Shown: piece by piece, positions 16,614-24,565 of the stretch | Numbering within the stretch: position 1 is the first letter of the stretch | Layout of the letters: every line of letters starts with the position of its first letter | From: Flavobacterium aerium | GTDB taxonomy: Bacteria > Bacteroidota > Bacteroidia > Flavobacteriales > Flavobacteriaceae | Assembly: GCF_030766725.1 (NCBI RefSeq) | Contig: NZ_JARQWR010000007.1 | Coordinates: 124,001-188,000, forward strand | Direction: 5' to 3' | Length of the DNA: 64,000 nt | Made by a program: the position numbers and the translations under genes | The notes under the pieces: generated by a model | The model's database searches: none | Seen by the model: only the letters and a program-made list of their open reading frames with translations | What the model was told of the DNA's origin: nothing

Positions 16614-17566
16614 TACTTAAAGAATGAATCTACAAATTCGTATTTATTGAAAACTTGCAAGTCTTCAATTCCTTCTCCTACACCGATATATTTTACTGGA
16701 ATTTTAAATTGATCTGATATACCAATTACAACGCCTCCTTTTGCTGTTCCATCTAATTTTGTTACAGCTAATGAGGTTACTTCTGTTGCAGCAGTAAATT
16801 GCTTTGCTTGCTCAAATGCATTTTGTCCTGTAGAACCATCTAAAACTAATAGTACATCGTGTGGTGCATCTTCTACTACTTTTTGCATGACACGTTTCAC
16901 TTTCGTGAGCTCGTTCATTAGGTTTACCTTATTATGCAAACGTCCTGCTGTATCAATGATTACAACATCGGCATTTTGGCTTACTGCAGACTGTAAAGTA
17001 TCAAAAGCAACGGATGCAGGATCACTCCCCATTTGTTGTTTTACGATTGGTACACCTACTCTATCTGCCCACACCTGTAATTGATCGATTGCTGCAGCTC
17101 TAAATGTATCGGCTGCTCCAAGAACTACTTTTTTTCCTGCTTTATTGAATTGGTAGGCTAACTTCCCAATGGTTGTTGTTTTACCAACTCCATTTACACC
17201 TACTACCATAATCACATATGGTTTTGTATGGGCTGGAGTTACAAATTCTGTTGCTTCACCGATATTGGTTTCAGATAACAGTCCTGCAATTTCTTCTCTC
17301 AGAATTTTGTTCAGCTCTTCTGTCCCAACGAACTTGTCTTTGGAAACGCGGGCTTCAATTCTTGTGATTACTTTTAGTGTTGTTTCAACTCCCACATCTG
17401 ACGATACTAGTATCTCTTCAAGATTATCCAGTACTTCATCGTCGACTTTAGATTTTCCGGCAATTGCTTTTGTTAATTTAGAAAAAAAGGTAGATTTCGT
17501 TTTTTCTAGACCTTTGTCCAAGCTTTCTTTCTTCTCAGACGAAAATATTTTTTTAAAGAAACTCAT
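16613..17566 (-). CDS. ftsY: Signal recognition particle receptor FtsY
   Basis: About 317 residues. SRP receptor GTPase that docks ribosome-nascent chains at the membrane. The NG domain is complete: GVNGVGKTTTIGKLAY (G1), DTFRAAAIDQL, DTAGRLHNK (G3), TKLDGTAKGG (G4) and YIGVGEGIEDL. The acidic A domain is very short, as usual in Bacteroidota. Start chosen at ATG 17566 (MSFFKKIFSSEKKE); the longer frame starts at TTG 17572. First gene of the four-gene operon down to DUF721. Confidence 0.95.
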   Translation of the reverse strand: MSFFKKIFSSEKKESLDKGLEKTKSTFFSKLTKAIAGKSKVDDEVLDNLEEILVSSDVGVETTLKVITRIEARVSKDKFVGTEELNKILREEIAGLLSETNIGEATEFVTPAHTKPYVIMVVGVNGVGKTTTIGKLAYQFNKAGKKVVLGAADTFRAAAIDQLQVWADRVGVPIVKQQMGSDPASVAFDTLQSAVSQNADVVIIDTAGRLHNKVNLMNELTKVKRVMQKVVEDAPHDVLLVLDGSTGQNAFEQAKQFTAATEVTSLAVTKLDGTAKGGVVIGISDQFKIPVKYIGVGEGIEDLQVFNKYEFVDSFFK

Positions 17567-17624
17567 ATTCAATAGATTACAAAATAAGTATCAACTTATA
17601 TTTAAAAGGTAAATATAGAAAATA

Positions 17625-17656
17625 AAAAAGCTACTTTCATTACTGAAAGTAGCTTT
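17625..17656 (-). terminator. Terminator after the DUF4295/rpmG/rpmB operon
   Basis: AAAAGCTACTTTCA / TGAAAGTAGCTTTT with an A-run on the plus side, which is a T-run on the minus strand. Confidence 0.85.
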
Positions 17657-17677
17657 TCTATATATATTGTCAATTAA

Positions 17678-17830
17678 TTATTTCTTCTTAAGAAATTCAT
17701 CAACTAATTCAGGAGCCATAACACTTTCTACGAAAGTATATGCACCAGTTTTTGGAGATTTCACCATTTTGATAGCTTTCGATAATCTCTTAGAAGCTGT
17801 CTGTAAGGATGCTACGGTTTTCTTTGCCAT
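17678..17830 (-). CDS. DUF4295 small basic protein
   Basis: A 50-residue protein beginning MAKKTVASLQTASKRLSKAI and ending VDEFLKKK. It is the Bacteroidota-specific DUF4295, nearly always encoded right after rpmG, as here (stop of rpmG to this ATG: 9 nt). It is basic and probably associated with the ribosome, though its function is not established. Read directly from the minus strand; the opposite strand has a spurious ORF over it. Confidence 0.9.
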   Translation of the reverse strand: MAKKTVASLQTASKRLSKAIKMVKSPKTGAYTFVESVMAPELVDEFLKKK

Positions 17831-17839
17831 GACTAATTA

Positions 17840-18022
17840 TTATTTAATTTCTTTATGAATAGTCACTTTTTTCAAGATTGGATTAAATTTCTTAATCTCT
17901 AATCTGTCTGGAGTGTTTTTCTTGTTCTTCGTTGTAATATATCTAGAAGTACCTGGTTGACCACTTGTTTTGTGCTCAGTACACTCTAAAATCACTTGAA
18001 TTCTATTGCCTTTTTTTGCCAT
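17840..18022 (-). CDS. rpmG: 50S ribosomal protein L33
   Basis: 60 residues: [38 protein letters not shown]. This is the complete L33 family sequence without the zinc-binding cysteine pairs (only one Cys), the C-minus type. It lies between rpmB and DUF4295 in the usual flavobacterial order. Confidence 0.96.
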   Translation of the reverse strand: MAKKGNRIQVILECTEHKTSGQPGTSRYITTKNKKNTPDRLEIKKFNPILKKVTIHKEIK

Positions 18023-18052
18023 CTTGATGTATATTTAATAGGATTTGGACTA

Positions 18053-18289
18053 TTATTTAATAAATCCATTTGCTTTAGCTTCTTTCAAAACAGCAGCAAT
18101 TCCATTTTTATTTATTGTTTTTATAGTAGATGCAGCTACTCTAAGAGTAATCCATCTATCCTCTTCAGGAAGATAAAAACGTTTTTTAACTAAGTTAACA
18201 GAAAATTTTCTCTTAGTCTTGTTCATCGCGTGAGAAACATTGTTTCCTACCATCGCTCTTTTACCTGTAAGGTCACAAACTCTTGACAT
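18053..18289 (-). CDS. rpmB: 50S ribosomal protein L28
   Basis: 78 residues: [20 protein letters not shown], then [19 protein letters not shown] and [19 protein letters not shown]. Typical L28 without zinc pairs. First gene of the rpmB-rpmG-DUF4295 operon. Confidence 0.97.
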   Translation of the reverse strand: MSRVCDLTGKRAMVGNNVSHAMNKTKRKFSVNLVKKRFYLPEEDRWITLRVAASTIKTINKNGIAAVLKEAKANGFIK

Positions 18290-18366
18290 TATGCTTATCT
18301 TTTATCGTTATTCAAAATCAGGGTGCAAAGAAACATAAAATAAACCTATTTTACAAAAAAAATCTA

Positions 18367-19614
18367 CTAGTTTTTTAAAATTTCTTTCTGCAACATCTCT
18401 AAAGCCTTATTTACCGCTCTATCAATGACTTTTTCTCTGGGTTGTCCAAAGTTAAATTCTTCAACATAAACACCTTCTGGAGTCGCTAAAGCGATAAAAA
18501 CAGTTCCTAATTCGGCATCTGAATCACCTTTAATTGGTCCTGCATTTCCCGTCGTCGCTATCGCATAATCGGTGTTCATTAATCGTTTTACACTCAATGC
18601 CATTTGTTCGGCTACAACCGAACTTACTACTGTATGTTCCTCAATACTGGCTTCAGAAACTCCCAAAACTGTTGTTTTAGTATCCGTTGCATAAGTCACT
18701 ACTCCTCCTCTAAAATACGCTGAAGCTCCTGCAACAGAGGTAAACATTTGAGCAATCTTCCCTCCAGTACAACTTTCTGCTGTAGCGATGGTCTTATCTT
18801 GTTTTACTAGTAATCGTCCCAAAACGACTTCCAGAGTATCTTCTTCGCCATATCCGACGATAATATCTCCGATTATATTTTTCAGCGAATTTACATTCGA
18901 TTCTAATGCTTTTTCTAAAACTTCTTTATCAGTACCTCTAGCCGAAAGACGTAATCTTACACGTCCGGGATTAGGTAAATAGGCCAGCTTAATAAAAGCT
19001 GGTAAATCATTCTCCCATTGCTCAATACGCTCTGCTACAATGCTCTCGCCTTGTCCATAGGTCAATATAGTTTGATGGATAATATAGGGTCTTTTGAACT
19101 GCTCAATTAATCTTGGAATAATTTCAAAATCCACGATACCTTTCATTTCATAAGGCACTCCTGGTAGCGAAATAAAAATTGTATTTTCTTTTTGAATCCA
19201 CATTCCTGGAGCGGTCCCAAATCGATTCGTTAGCACAGTACATTTTGATGGTACTAAGGCTTGATCTTTATTCAATTGTGAAGCTGGGCGCTTTAACGCT
19301 TTCTCAATCAACTCAATCACATGTTCTAACACTTCTGGATTTACCACCAGGGTATCTTCAAAATAATCACAAAATGTTTTCTTAGTAATATCGTCTTTTG
19401 TAGGGCCAAGTCCTCCTGTAATGATCACCACTTCAACATTATTTTGAAGACTTGCCAGTGTATCTAGGATATGCTGTTTGTCGTCCTGAATAGAGATCAT
19501 TTCATGAACATCTATCCCTATATTATTCAGTGCCTTAGCAATATACCCTGAATTTGTATCTACAATCTGACCAATCAGGATTTCATCCCCAATTGTAACA
19601 ATAGTTGCTTTCAT
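18367..19614 (-). CDS. cinA: CinA-family protein (competence/damage-inducible, NMN deamidase-like)
   Basis: 415 residues. The N-terminal MoCF/COG1058 domain ([47 protein letters not shown]) is followed by the C-terminal CinA domain ([36 protein letters not shown]). These domains carry ADP-ribose pyrophosphatase and NMN deamidase activities in characterised members, salvaging pyridine nucleotides. It heads a minus-strand run distinct from the ribosomal protein operon; the Hpt gene lies 19 nt upstream. Confidence 0.92.
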   Translation of the reverse strand: MKATIVTIGDEILIGQIVDTNSGYIAKALNNIGIDVHEMISIQDDKQHILDTLASLQNNVEVVIITGGLGPTKDDITKKTFCDYFEDTLVVNPEVLEHVIELIEKALKRPASQLNKDQALVPSKCTVLTNRFGTAPGMWIQKENTIFISLPGVPYEMKGIVDFEIIPRLIEQFKRPYIIHQTILTYGQGESIVAERIEQWENDLPAFIKLAYLPNPGRVRLRLSARGTDKEVLEKALESNVNSLKNIIGDIIVGYGEEDTLEVVLGRLLVKQDKTIATAESCTGGKIAQMFTSVAGASAYFRGGVVTYATDTKTTVLGVSEASIEEHTVVSSVVAEQMALSVKRLMNTDYAIATTGNAGPIKGDSDAELGTVFIALATPEGVYVEEFNFGQPREKVIDRAVNKALEMLQKEILKN

Positions 19615-19633
19615 TAAAGTTGTTTTTGAGAAA

Positions 19634-19984
19634 TTACACCTGTAGATTGAAGTCTTTTTTCACTTCTTTCAAAGCTTTATTAATGTGTTTTTTCAGACTC
19701 TTATAGGTTTCTTTAATTTCTTTTTTCTTGCCTTTAAGCTTAGTCCAATTTTCAATATATATTATTTCTTCAAAGGCTGCATCCATACCTAACAGATCTA
19801 AAGTCGGTTTTATTTTATGTGCAAAACTATACACAAGACTGTGGTCTTTTGCTTTAATTCCTTCTTTAATTTCCTCTAAATCTAGAGGCACCTCTGAAGC
19901 AAAGACCGAGATAATTTGCATTGCAAAATCTTGGTCATTATCGGAGATAGCGTACACTTTTGATAAATTATAATGTAATGCCAT
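19634..19984 (-). CDS. Hpt (histidine phosphotransfer) domain protein
   Basis: 116 residues forming a four-helix Hpt bundle. The phospho-acceptor is H56 in [16 protein letters not shown], and the [13 protein letters not shown] helix precedes it. No response regulator or hybrid kinase is encoded near, so its partner is elsewhere. Its start base overlaps the stop of the fumarylacetoacetate-hydrolase-family gene (19984), so the two are coupled. Confidence 0.8.
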   Translation of the reverse strand: MALHYNLSKVYAISDNDQDFAMQIISVFASEVPLDLEEIKEGIKAKDHSLVYSFAHKIKPTLDLLGMDAAFEEIIYIENWTKLKGKKKEIKETYKSLKKHINKALKEVKKDFNLQV

Positions 19985-20595
19985 TATTTCACTTGAATTC
20001 TATATAGTTTTTGTCCTTCAATATATCCCTCGAGGACATCTCCTGGTTTCACTGCTGCTACACCTTCTGGAGTTCCTGTAAATAAAATATCTCCAATTTT
20101 TAATGTAAAAAATTGTGATACATAGGCAATCAATTCATCTATTTTCCACAACATATGACTTGTGTTTCCTTTTTGAACTGTCTCCCCATTATTCTTTAAT
20201 TCAAATGTAATATTTTCCAAAGAACTAAATTGAGATTTTGGTAAAAATTCACCGATAACTGCTGAGCCATCAAAGGCTTTGGATTTTTCCCAAGGCAATC
20301 CTTTTTCTTTTAGTTTACTTTGTAGGTCACGGGCTGTAAAATCAATCCCTAATCCTATTTCATCATAATATTTATGAGCAAATTTAGGATCAATATATTT
20401 TCCAACTTTTGTAATTTTCACCAAAATCTCTAACTCATGATGTACATCATTTGTAAATTCAGGTATATAAAAAGGAGTTTGTTTTATCAATATCGCTGAA
20501 TCTGGCTTTAAAAAAACGACTGGTTCGTCTGGTCTTTCATTGTCTAATTCTTCAATATGTTTTACATAGTTTCTTCCAATACAGATGATTTTCAT
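19984..20595 (-). CDS. Fumarylacetoacetate hydrolase family protein
   Basis: 203 residues, the short one-domain FAH form (acylpyruvase/oxaloacetate-decarboxylase type). Motifs: IICIGRNYVKHIEEL, VFLKPDSAI, the metal-binding glutamates in DVHHELEILVKI, GLGIDFTARDLQ, GDILFTGTPEGV. Cytosolic, acting on acylpyruvates or oxaloacetate. Operon with Hpt and probably cinA; the exonuclease gene lies upstream. Confidence 0.9.
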   Translation of the reverse strand: MKIICIGRNYVKHIEELDNERPDEPVVFLKPDSAILIKQTPFYIPEFTNDVHHELEILVKITKVGKYIDPKFAHKYYDEIGLGIDFTARDLQSKLKEKGLPWEKSKAFDGSAVIGEFLPKSQFSSLENITFELKNNGETVQKGNTSHMLWKIDELIAYVSQFFTLKIGDILFTGTPEGVAAVKPGDVLEGYIEGQKLYRIQVK

Positions 20596-20628
20596 ATTAA
20601 TCTAAAAATTTAAGTATTAAACGAATCT

Positions 20629-21405
20629 TTAATTTAGTTTGTTATTCAGTTTTCGCAATTTAATTGCAGTCAAAACTTTTTTAGTATACAATGGAAAATC
20701 TGCATTTTGAATCCAACCAAAATAACCTGGCTCTGTTTCTAATACCTTATCCACTTTTACTCCTTTATGTTTTCCAAACGAGAATACTTCTTCATTGTCT
20801 TTATCAAAAGTGATAAATCCTGCAAAATCAGCTGATTTTTTTCGAGTTGTGTATTCCGACAATAATTTCATATCATTATCCAACTCTTCATAGCGTTCTA
20901 ATTGTGCTTTTAAAATTTCATATGTCGCCATAGTGTCGGCTTCTGCGCTATGTGCATTTTCCAAACTTTTTCCACAGTAAAATTTATAGGCTGCACTAAG
21001 TGTTCTTTCTTCTTTTTTATGAAATATTGTCTGAATATCTACTGAGACTCTGTTTTTCATATCGAAATCAACTCCTGCTCTTAATAATTCTTCCGCCAAC
21101 AATGGAATATCAAATCGATCTGAATTAAATCCAGCCAAATCGGAGTCTTTAATCATTCCATATACTTGAGAAGACAGTTCTTTGAAGGTCGGTTCGTTGG
21201 CTACTTTTTCATCGGAAATACCATGAATTTCAGTGGATTGTGGAGGAATTGGCATTTCAGGGTTGACTAACCATGTTTTGCTTTCTTTGTTTCCGTTAGG
21301 ATATACTTTAAAAATCGATATTTCAACAATTCTATCTCTAGCGACTTCGATACCTGTAGTTTCTAAATCGAAAAAGCAGATTGGCTTATTTAATTTAAGT
21401 TCCAT
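20629..21405 (-). CDS. 3'-5' exonuclease, DnaQ-like (DEDDh)
   Basis: About 258 residues. Exo I is ICFFDLETTGIEVARDRIVE, Exo II AGFNSDRFDIPLL, and Exo III the ENAHSAEADTMATYEIL segment with H and D. A C-terminal module (SFGKHKGVKVDKVLETEPGY) resembles the exodeoxyribonuclease X C-terminal domain (DUF3820-like). I place the start at ATG 21405 (MELKLNKPICFFD); the longer frame adds 16 residues unlike the family. Function: DNA trimming or proofreading-type exonuclease; the polymerase partner is unknown. Confidence 0.85.
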   Translation of the reverse strand: MELKLNKPICFFDLETTGIEVARDRIVEISIFKVYPNGNKESKTWLVNPEMPIPPQSTEIHGISDEKVANEPTFKELSSQVYGMIKDSDLAGFNSDRFDIPLLAEELLRAGVDFDMKNRVSVDIQTIFHKKEERTLSAAYKFYCGKSLENAHSAEADTMATYEILKAQLERYEELDNDMKLLSEYTTRKKSADFAGFITFDKDNEEVFSFGKHKGVKVDKVLETEPGYFGWIQNADFPLYTKKVLTAIKLRKLNNKLN

Positions 21406-21481
21406 TTTTTCTTTTTCTGTTACTACAAATATACGGTATTGATAGAAATCCAATCATCTTGAAGCAAAAATGTTCAATAAA

Positions 21482-21512
21482 AAAAGGCTTTAAATAATAT
21501 TTAAAGCCTTAT
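21482..21512 (-). terminator. Terminator after rtcB
   Basis: AAGGCTTTAAAT (21484-21495) / ATTTAAAGCCTT (21499-21510). The A-run at 21481 is a T-run on the minus strand. Confidence 0.8.
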
Positions 21513-21517
21513 CAATT

Positions 21518-22942
21518 CTAATCTTCTCTACTTCCATCATCTGCCATTCGAACAATTTTGGGTGTGAATTTTGCAATTACATCTATCAATTCTTTCTGCG
21601 AATTCATCACCATATTAATATCCTTATAGGCCATTGGTGCTTCATCGCGTCCCGCTCCAATTAATGTCACTCCATGTTCTTTCAGTACTTCTCTCATTTG
21701 AACTTTTGTAATACTTTTGACCGCTTGTGTTCTACTCATTTGTCTTCCCGCCCCATGTGACGCTGAGTTAATTGCCTGTACTTCTCCTTTTCCTCTAACC
21801 AAGAATCCTGGTGCTGTCATAGATCCTGGAATAATCCCCATTACATCTTTTCCAGCAGGGGTTGCTCCTTTTCGATGTACAATTACTTCTTCACCATTCC
21901 AGATCTCTTTCCAGGCAAAATTATGATGATTTTCTATTCTGGCTAAAACAACTCCTCCTAAAGCTTTTTCCATCTTATCATGAATAACCTGATGGCATGC
22001 TGAAGCATAATCACCTGCTAAATTCATAGCGAACCAATATTCCTGCCCTTCTTGGCTATTCATATCTAAATACGCCAAGTTTGAAGCTTCTTTTGGGAGT
22101 TTTGTTTTTTCCTTTGCTAATCGAGTATAATATCCCGCAATGGTTGCTCCCATTCCTCGAGATCCTGAGTGCGTTAATAAGGCTACATATTTCCCTTTTT
22201 CAATGTTTAAAATTTCATCTTTTTGTTCAAATTCAATGATTCCAAATTCAACAAAATGATTTCCTCCTCCCGACGTACCTAATTGTGACCATGCTTTATC
22301 TTGTAGGTTTTTAATAAATGGTGTCAAGTTAAATTCATTTCGATCCAAAACATCGTGTGTTGACTTATATTGCCCATGAAAACCATGGCCTGCTCCAAAC
22401 CTTGTATGAGCAATCAGTTCTCTTTTAAACTTTACGCTGTTTTCCTCCAAATAGGCTTCTGGAATATCATAAATAGACAAAGCCATTCTACATCCAATAT
22501 CAACACCTACACCATACGGAATAATTGCATTTTTGGTTGCTAACACACCGCCAATTGGCAATCCATATCCTTGATGTGCATCTGGCATTAAAGCTCCTCC
22601 AATAGTAACAGGAAGCTTCATTGCAATATTCATTTGTCTTTTTGCTCCTTCATCAATATTTTCTTCACCATATACCGCATACTCTAATACTGATGTTTTC
22701 AATACTATCGTTTCATCAATTGGAGCATTTGATTCTTCAATTAGTTTTGTAGCTAAATCTTCCAATACAACATCATCTAGAAAATTCTCTGGATTATCTT
22801 TTACTTTTTTAAATAAAGCAATCACTTCTTCTCTCTCTGATATTTCACAGTTTTTATTCGCCAATATTAAGGCGAATCCTAAAATCTCATTGGCTTTATA
22901 TCCTACAGATAATAAATCTGTTCCTGTAATTGTTGTTTTCAT
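21518..22942 (-). CDS. rtcB: RNA-splicing ligase RtcB
   Basis: 474 residues. GTP- and Mn-dependent ligase joining RNA 3'-phosphate (or 2',3'-cyclic phosphate) ends to 5'-OH ends. Metal-site and guanylylation motifs are intact: PDAHQGYGLPIGGVLA, YGVGVDIGCRMALSI, QLGTSGGGNHFVEFG, LTHSGSRGMG, and NSASHGAGRQMSR, whose His is guanylylated in studied RtcBs. Length and motifs fit the active RtcB1 type, not an archease-linked form; no archease or rtcA is in the window. The leader contains a tRNA-like RNA ending 27 nt before the ATG, and the gene is divergent from a WYL regulator. Its usual partner prfH is only a relic at 12.5-13 kb. Confidence 0.95.
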   Translation of the reverse strand: MKTTITGTDLLSVGYKANEILGFALILANKNCEISEREEVIALFKKVKDNPENFLDDVVLEDLATKLIEESNAPIDETIVLKTSVLEYAVYGEENIDEGAKRQMNIAMKLPVTIGGALMPDAHQGYGLPIGGVLATKNAIIPYGVGVDIGCRMALSIYDIPEAYLEENSVKFKRELIAHTRFGAGHGFHGQYKSTHDVLDRNEFNLTPFIKNLQDKAWSQLGTSGGGNHFVEFGIIEFEQKDEILNIEKGKYVALLTHSGSRGMGATIAGYYTRLAKEKTKLPKEASNLAYLDMNSQEGQEYWFAMNLAGDYASACHQVIHDKMEKALGGVVLARIENHHNFAWKEIWNGEEVIVHRKGATPAGKDVMGIIPGSMTAPGFLVRGKGEVQAINSASHGAGRQMSRTQAVKSITKVQMREVLKEHGVTLIGAGRDEAPMAYKDINMVMNSQKELIDVIAKFTPKIVRMADDGSRED

Positions 22943-22969
22943 TTTTCTTGTTTTTCAATATTCTATAGC

Positions 22970-23159
22970 AACCTTGATGAGATTCGAACTCACATTCCTT
23001 CTCAGGCAATATGGCTGTAAATACGCTTCCCTACTTATTACCATAACTTTCGGTGCAACTGTAAACTCTACCCATTAGTCCGCTCAGGTCTAACCGGAAT
23101 ATCCATACACTCCACGGTTTCGTATTTTACCGCAGCTTTTCCTTTTAAGCTACAAGGTT
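22970..23159 (-). ncRNA. tRNA-like RNA with a 141-nt insertion, in the rtcB leader
   Basis: Read on the minus strand: acceptor AACCTTG (23159-23153) pairs perfectly with CAAGGTT (22976-22970). TA follows at positions 8-9, then a D arm GCTT-AAAAGGAA-AAGC (23150-23135) with GG in its loop. The T arm is GTGAG-TTCGAAT-CTCAT (22993-22977). The anticodon arm is replaced by about 141 nt starting with a stem GTAAAATACG/CGTATTTAC (one bulged A; plus-strand 23121-23130 with 23017-23025). An inner hairpin CCGGTTAG/CTAATGGG has one mismatch. It ends 27 nt before rtcB. No anticodon loop exists, so it is not a decoding tRNA. Likely a mimic, sensor, or cis element processed or bound by the repair system. 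Confidence 0.8.
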
Positions 23160-23178
23160 TTGTTTCATTCCTACATTG

Positions 23179-23186
23179 CAAAGATG
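23179..23186 (-). promoter_or_regulatory. Candidate -7 element of the rtcB transcript
   Basis: Minus-strand CATCTTTG, one mismatch from TAnnTTTG, about 20 nt before the tRNA-like acceptor stem. The upstream side carries the GCGC palindrome rather than a clear TTTG. Confidence 0.35.
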
Positions 23187-23197
23187 ATCGTTGAATC

Positions 23198-23217
23198 GCG
23201 CATAGTAAATGCGCAGT
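23198..23217. promoter_or_regulatory. Candidate operator next to the rtcB promoter
   Basis: GCGCAT (23198-23203) and ATGCGC (23209-23214) form an inverted repeat with a 5-nt spacer. On the minus strand it also reads ACTGCGC then ACTATGCGC, half-sites like the ACTGCGTA pair at 23307-23327 beside the divergent WYL gene. Placed just upstream of the rtcB -7 element. A WYL-protein binding site is the natural guess. Confidence 0.5.
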
Positions 23218-23306
23218 GATAATTAATTTTAAACTATTTTCTAAAGTCTAATAAAATCAAGGTGTTTTATCCAAATAAAATTGAAATAAAAAATAAAATA
23301 GCATCA

Positions 23307-23327
23307 ACTGCGTACATATACTGCGTA
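23307..23327. promoter_or_regulatory. Direct repeat ACTGCGTA x2 upstream of the WYL gene
   Basis: ACTGCGTA at 23307-23314 and 23320-23327, repeating with a 13-bp period. It ends 16 nt before the -7 element at 23344, where the -33 contact would fall, so it may be an activator site. Confidence 0.5.
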
Positions 23328-23343
23328 ACATAATCCATTTCAC

Positions 23344-23351
23344 TATATTTG
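23344..23351 (+). promoter_or_regulatory. -7 element of the WYL-gene leader
   Basis: TATATTTG, an exact match to TAnnTTTG. The predicted start near 23356 coincides with the 5' end of the structured leader. Confidence 0.6.
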
Positions 23352-23355
23352 GTCT

Positions 23356-23440
23356 GCGTGAAGGATGGAAACGGCATCCTTTTTCTCTTCATCCAAGAGA
23401 AAAAGATATAGTGAACAGCCTGACCTGAAGGGTCACGCCC
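23356..23440 (+). ncRNA. Structured leader RNA upstream of the WYL gene (Flavo-1-like)
   Basis: Within 85 nt: AAGGATG (23361-23367) / CATCCTT (23375-23381) with loop GAAACGG; TTTTTCTCTT (23380-23389) / AAGAGAAAAA (23395-23404) around CATCC; GACC/GGTC (23422-23434) with a TGAAG loop; and the end pairing GCGTGA (23356-23361) with TCACGC (23433-23438). The layout and the terminal GGGTCACGCCCC recall, from memory, the Flavo-1 RNA of flavobacteria; unconfirmed. It ends 16 nt before the ATG of the WYL gene, so it could be a cis regulator or a separate small RNA. Confidence 0.55.
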
Positions 23441-23456
23441 CATAAAACTTTATTAT

Positions 23457-24473
23457 ATGGCTACGAACAAATTGGCATTAATACGCTATAAAACAATTGA
23501 TAACTGTTTAAAAAACCGTTTTCGTAAATGGAGCTTGGATGATTTAATTGAACAAGTATCTGATGCATTGTACGAATATGAAGGAATAAGTTCGGGTGTA
23601 AGCAAACGTACAATTCAAGGGGACATCCAGATGATGCGTAGTGATAAACTTGGTTATAATGCTCCTATTGAAGTAGTCGACCGTAAGTTTTATATCTATG
23701 ATGACCCAAATTACAGTATTACTAATTCTCCTATTAACAATTCGGATATGGAGAAAATGAAAGAGATTGTGAGTATTCTAAAGCATCTGAATGGTTTTAA
23801 CTACTTTGATGAAATGAGTGATATGATCGCTAAGCTGGAAAACAATCTACATAAATCATCTGGGGATAAAAAAAACTATATTCAATTTGAAAATAATGCA
23901 CAACTAAAAGGATTAGAACACATCAATCCAATATATCAATCTATTTTAAACAAAACTCCTTTACTGATTGAATATCAGTCTTTCAAGGCTATTAAATCTA
24001 ACCAAGATATTTATCATCCTTATTTATTAAAAGAATACCGCAATAGATGGTTTCTTTTAGCAAAACCTAAAAAAGGAAGTCTTATCACACTGGCATTGGA
24101 TCGTATTATTGAGTTTCATGCCTTACCAAAAGATATTTTTATTGAATATACCGGTATTGACTTTGACCGTTACTTTGATGATTTACTAGGTGTTACTAAA
24201 ACTGAGCATGATCGTCCACAAAAAGTCATCCTTCAATTCAATAAACAGAATGCTCCTTATGTGTTAACAAAACCTTTACACAGCTCACAAACTGTATTAA
24301 AAGAGGATGAAAATGGTATCGTCGTTTGTATTGATGTTGTATTAAATTTTGAGTTGGAGCGTGAAATTTTGGGTTTTGGAGAATCTGTAAAAGTACTTGG
24401 CCCAAAAATGCTTCGTAAAAACATTCTCCGAAGATTACAAAAAGCGACCAAACAATACAATGATGAACAATAA
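23457..24473 (+). CDS. WYL-domain transcriptional regulator
   Basis: 338 residues. An N-terminal HTH-like region (WSLDDLIEQVSDALYEYEG, SKRTIQGDIQMMRSDKLGY) is followed by a WYL domain at about 155-235 (PLLIEYQSFKAI, DIYHPYLLKEYRNRWFLLAK) and a C-terminal WCX-type extension. WYL proteins are ligand- or nucleic-acid-sensing regulators common near phage defence and RNA repair genes. It is divergent from rtcB across a 500-nt interval with two RNAs and paired repeats, so it most likely controls rtcB and itself. Confidence 0.88.
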   Translation: MATNKLALIRYKTIDNCLKNRFRKWSLDDLIEQVSDALYEYEGISSGVSKRTIQGDIQMMRSDKLGYNAPIEVVDRKFYIYDDPNYSITNSPINNSDMEKMKEIVSILKHLNGFNYFDEMSDMIAKLENNLHKSSGDKKNYIQFENNAQLKGLEHINPIYQSILNKTPLLIEYQSFKAIKSNQDIYHPYLLKEYRNRWFLLAKPKKGSLITLALDRIIEFHALPKDIFIEYTGIDFDRYFDDLLGVTKTEHDRPQKVILQFNKQNAPYVLTKPLHSSQTVLKEDENGIVVCIDVVLNFELEREILGFGESVKVLGPKMLRKNILRRLQKATKQYNDEQ

Positions 24474-24515
24474 TCAAAAGCTAAAAAGTATTTACTGCAA
24501 AAAATAGAATTCAAA

Positions 24516-24550
24516 AAAAAACAGCCTCAATATTGAGGCTGTTTTTTTTT
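24516..24550. terminator. Bidirectional terminator between the WYL and E2 genes
   Basis: AACAGCCTCAA / TTGAGGCTGTT with A-run before and T-run after, between convergent genes. Confidence 0.9.
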
Positions 24551-24565
24551 ATTGGTATACTTTTA

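Noticed and set aside
17667-17858. 63-residue plus-strand ORF
   Set aside because: Shadow of the 50-residue DUF4295 gene on the minus strand, which has the family sequence and operon position.
22970-23160. Real tRNA on the minus strand
   Set aside because: The D and T arms are fine but there is no anticodon arm; 141 nt are inserted.
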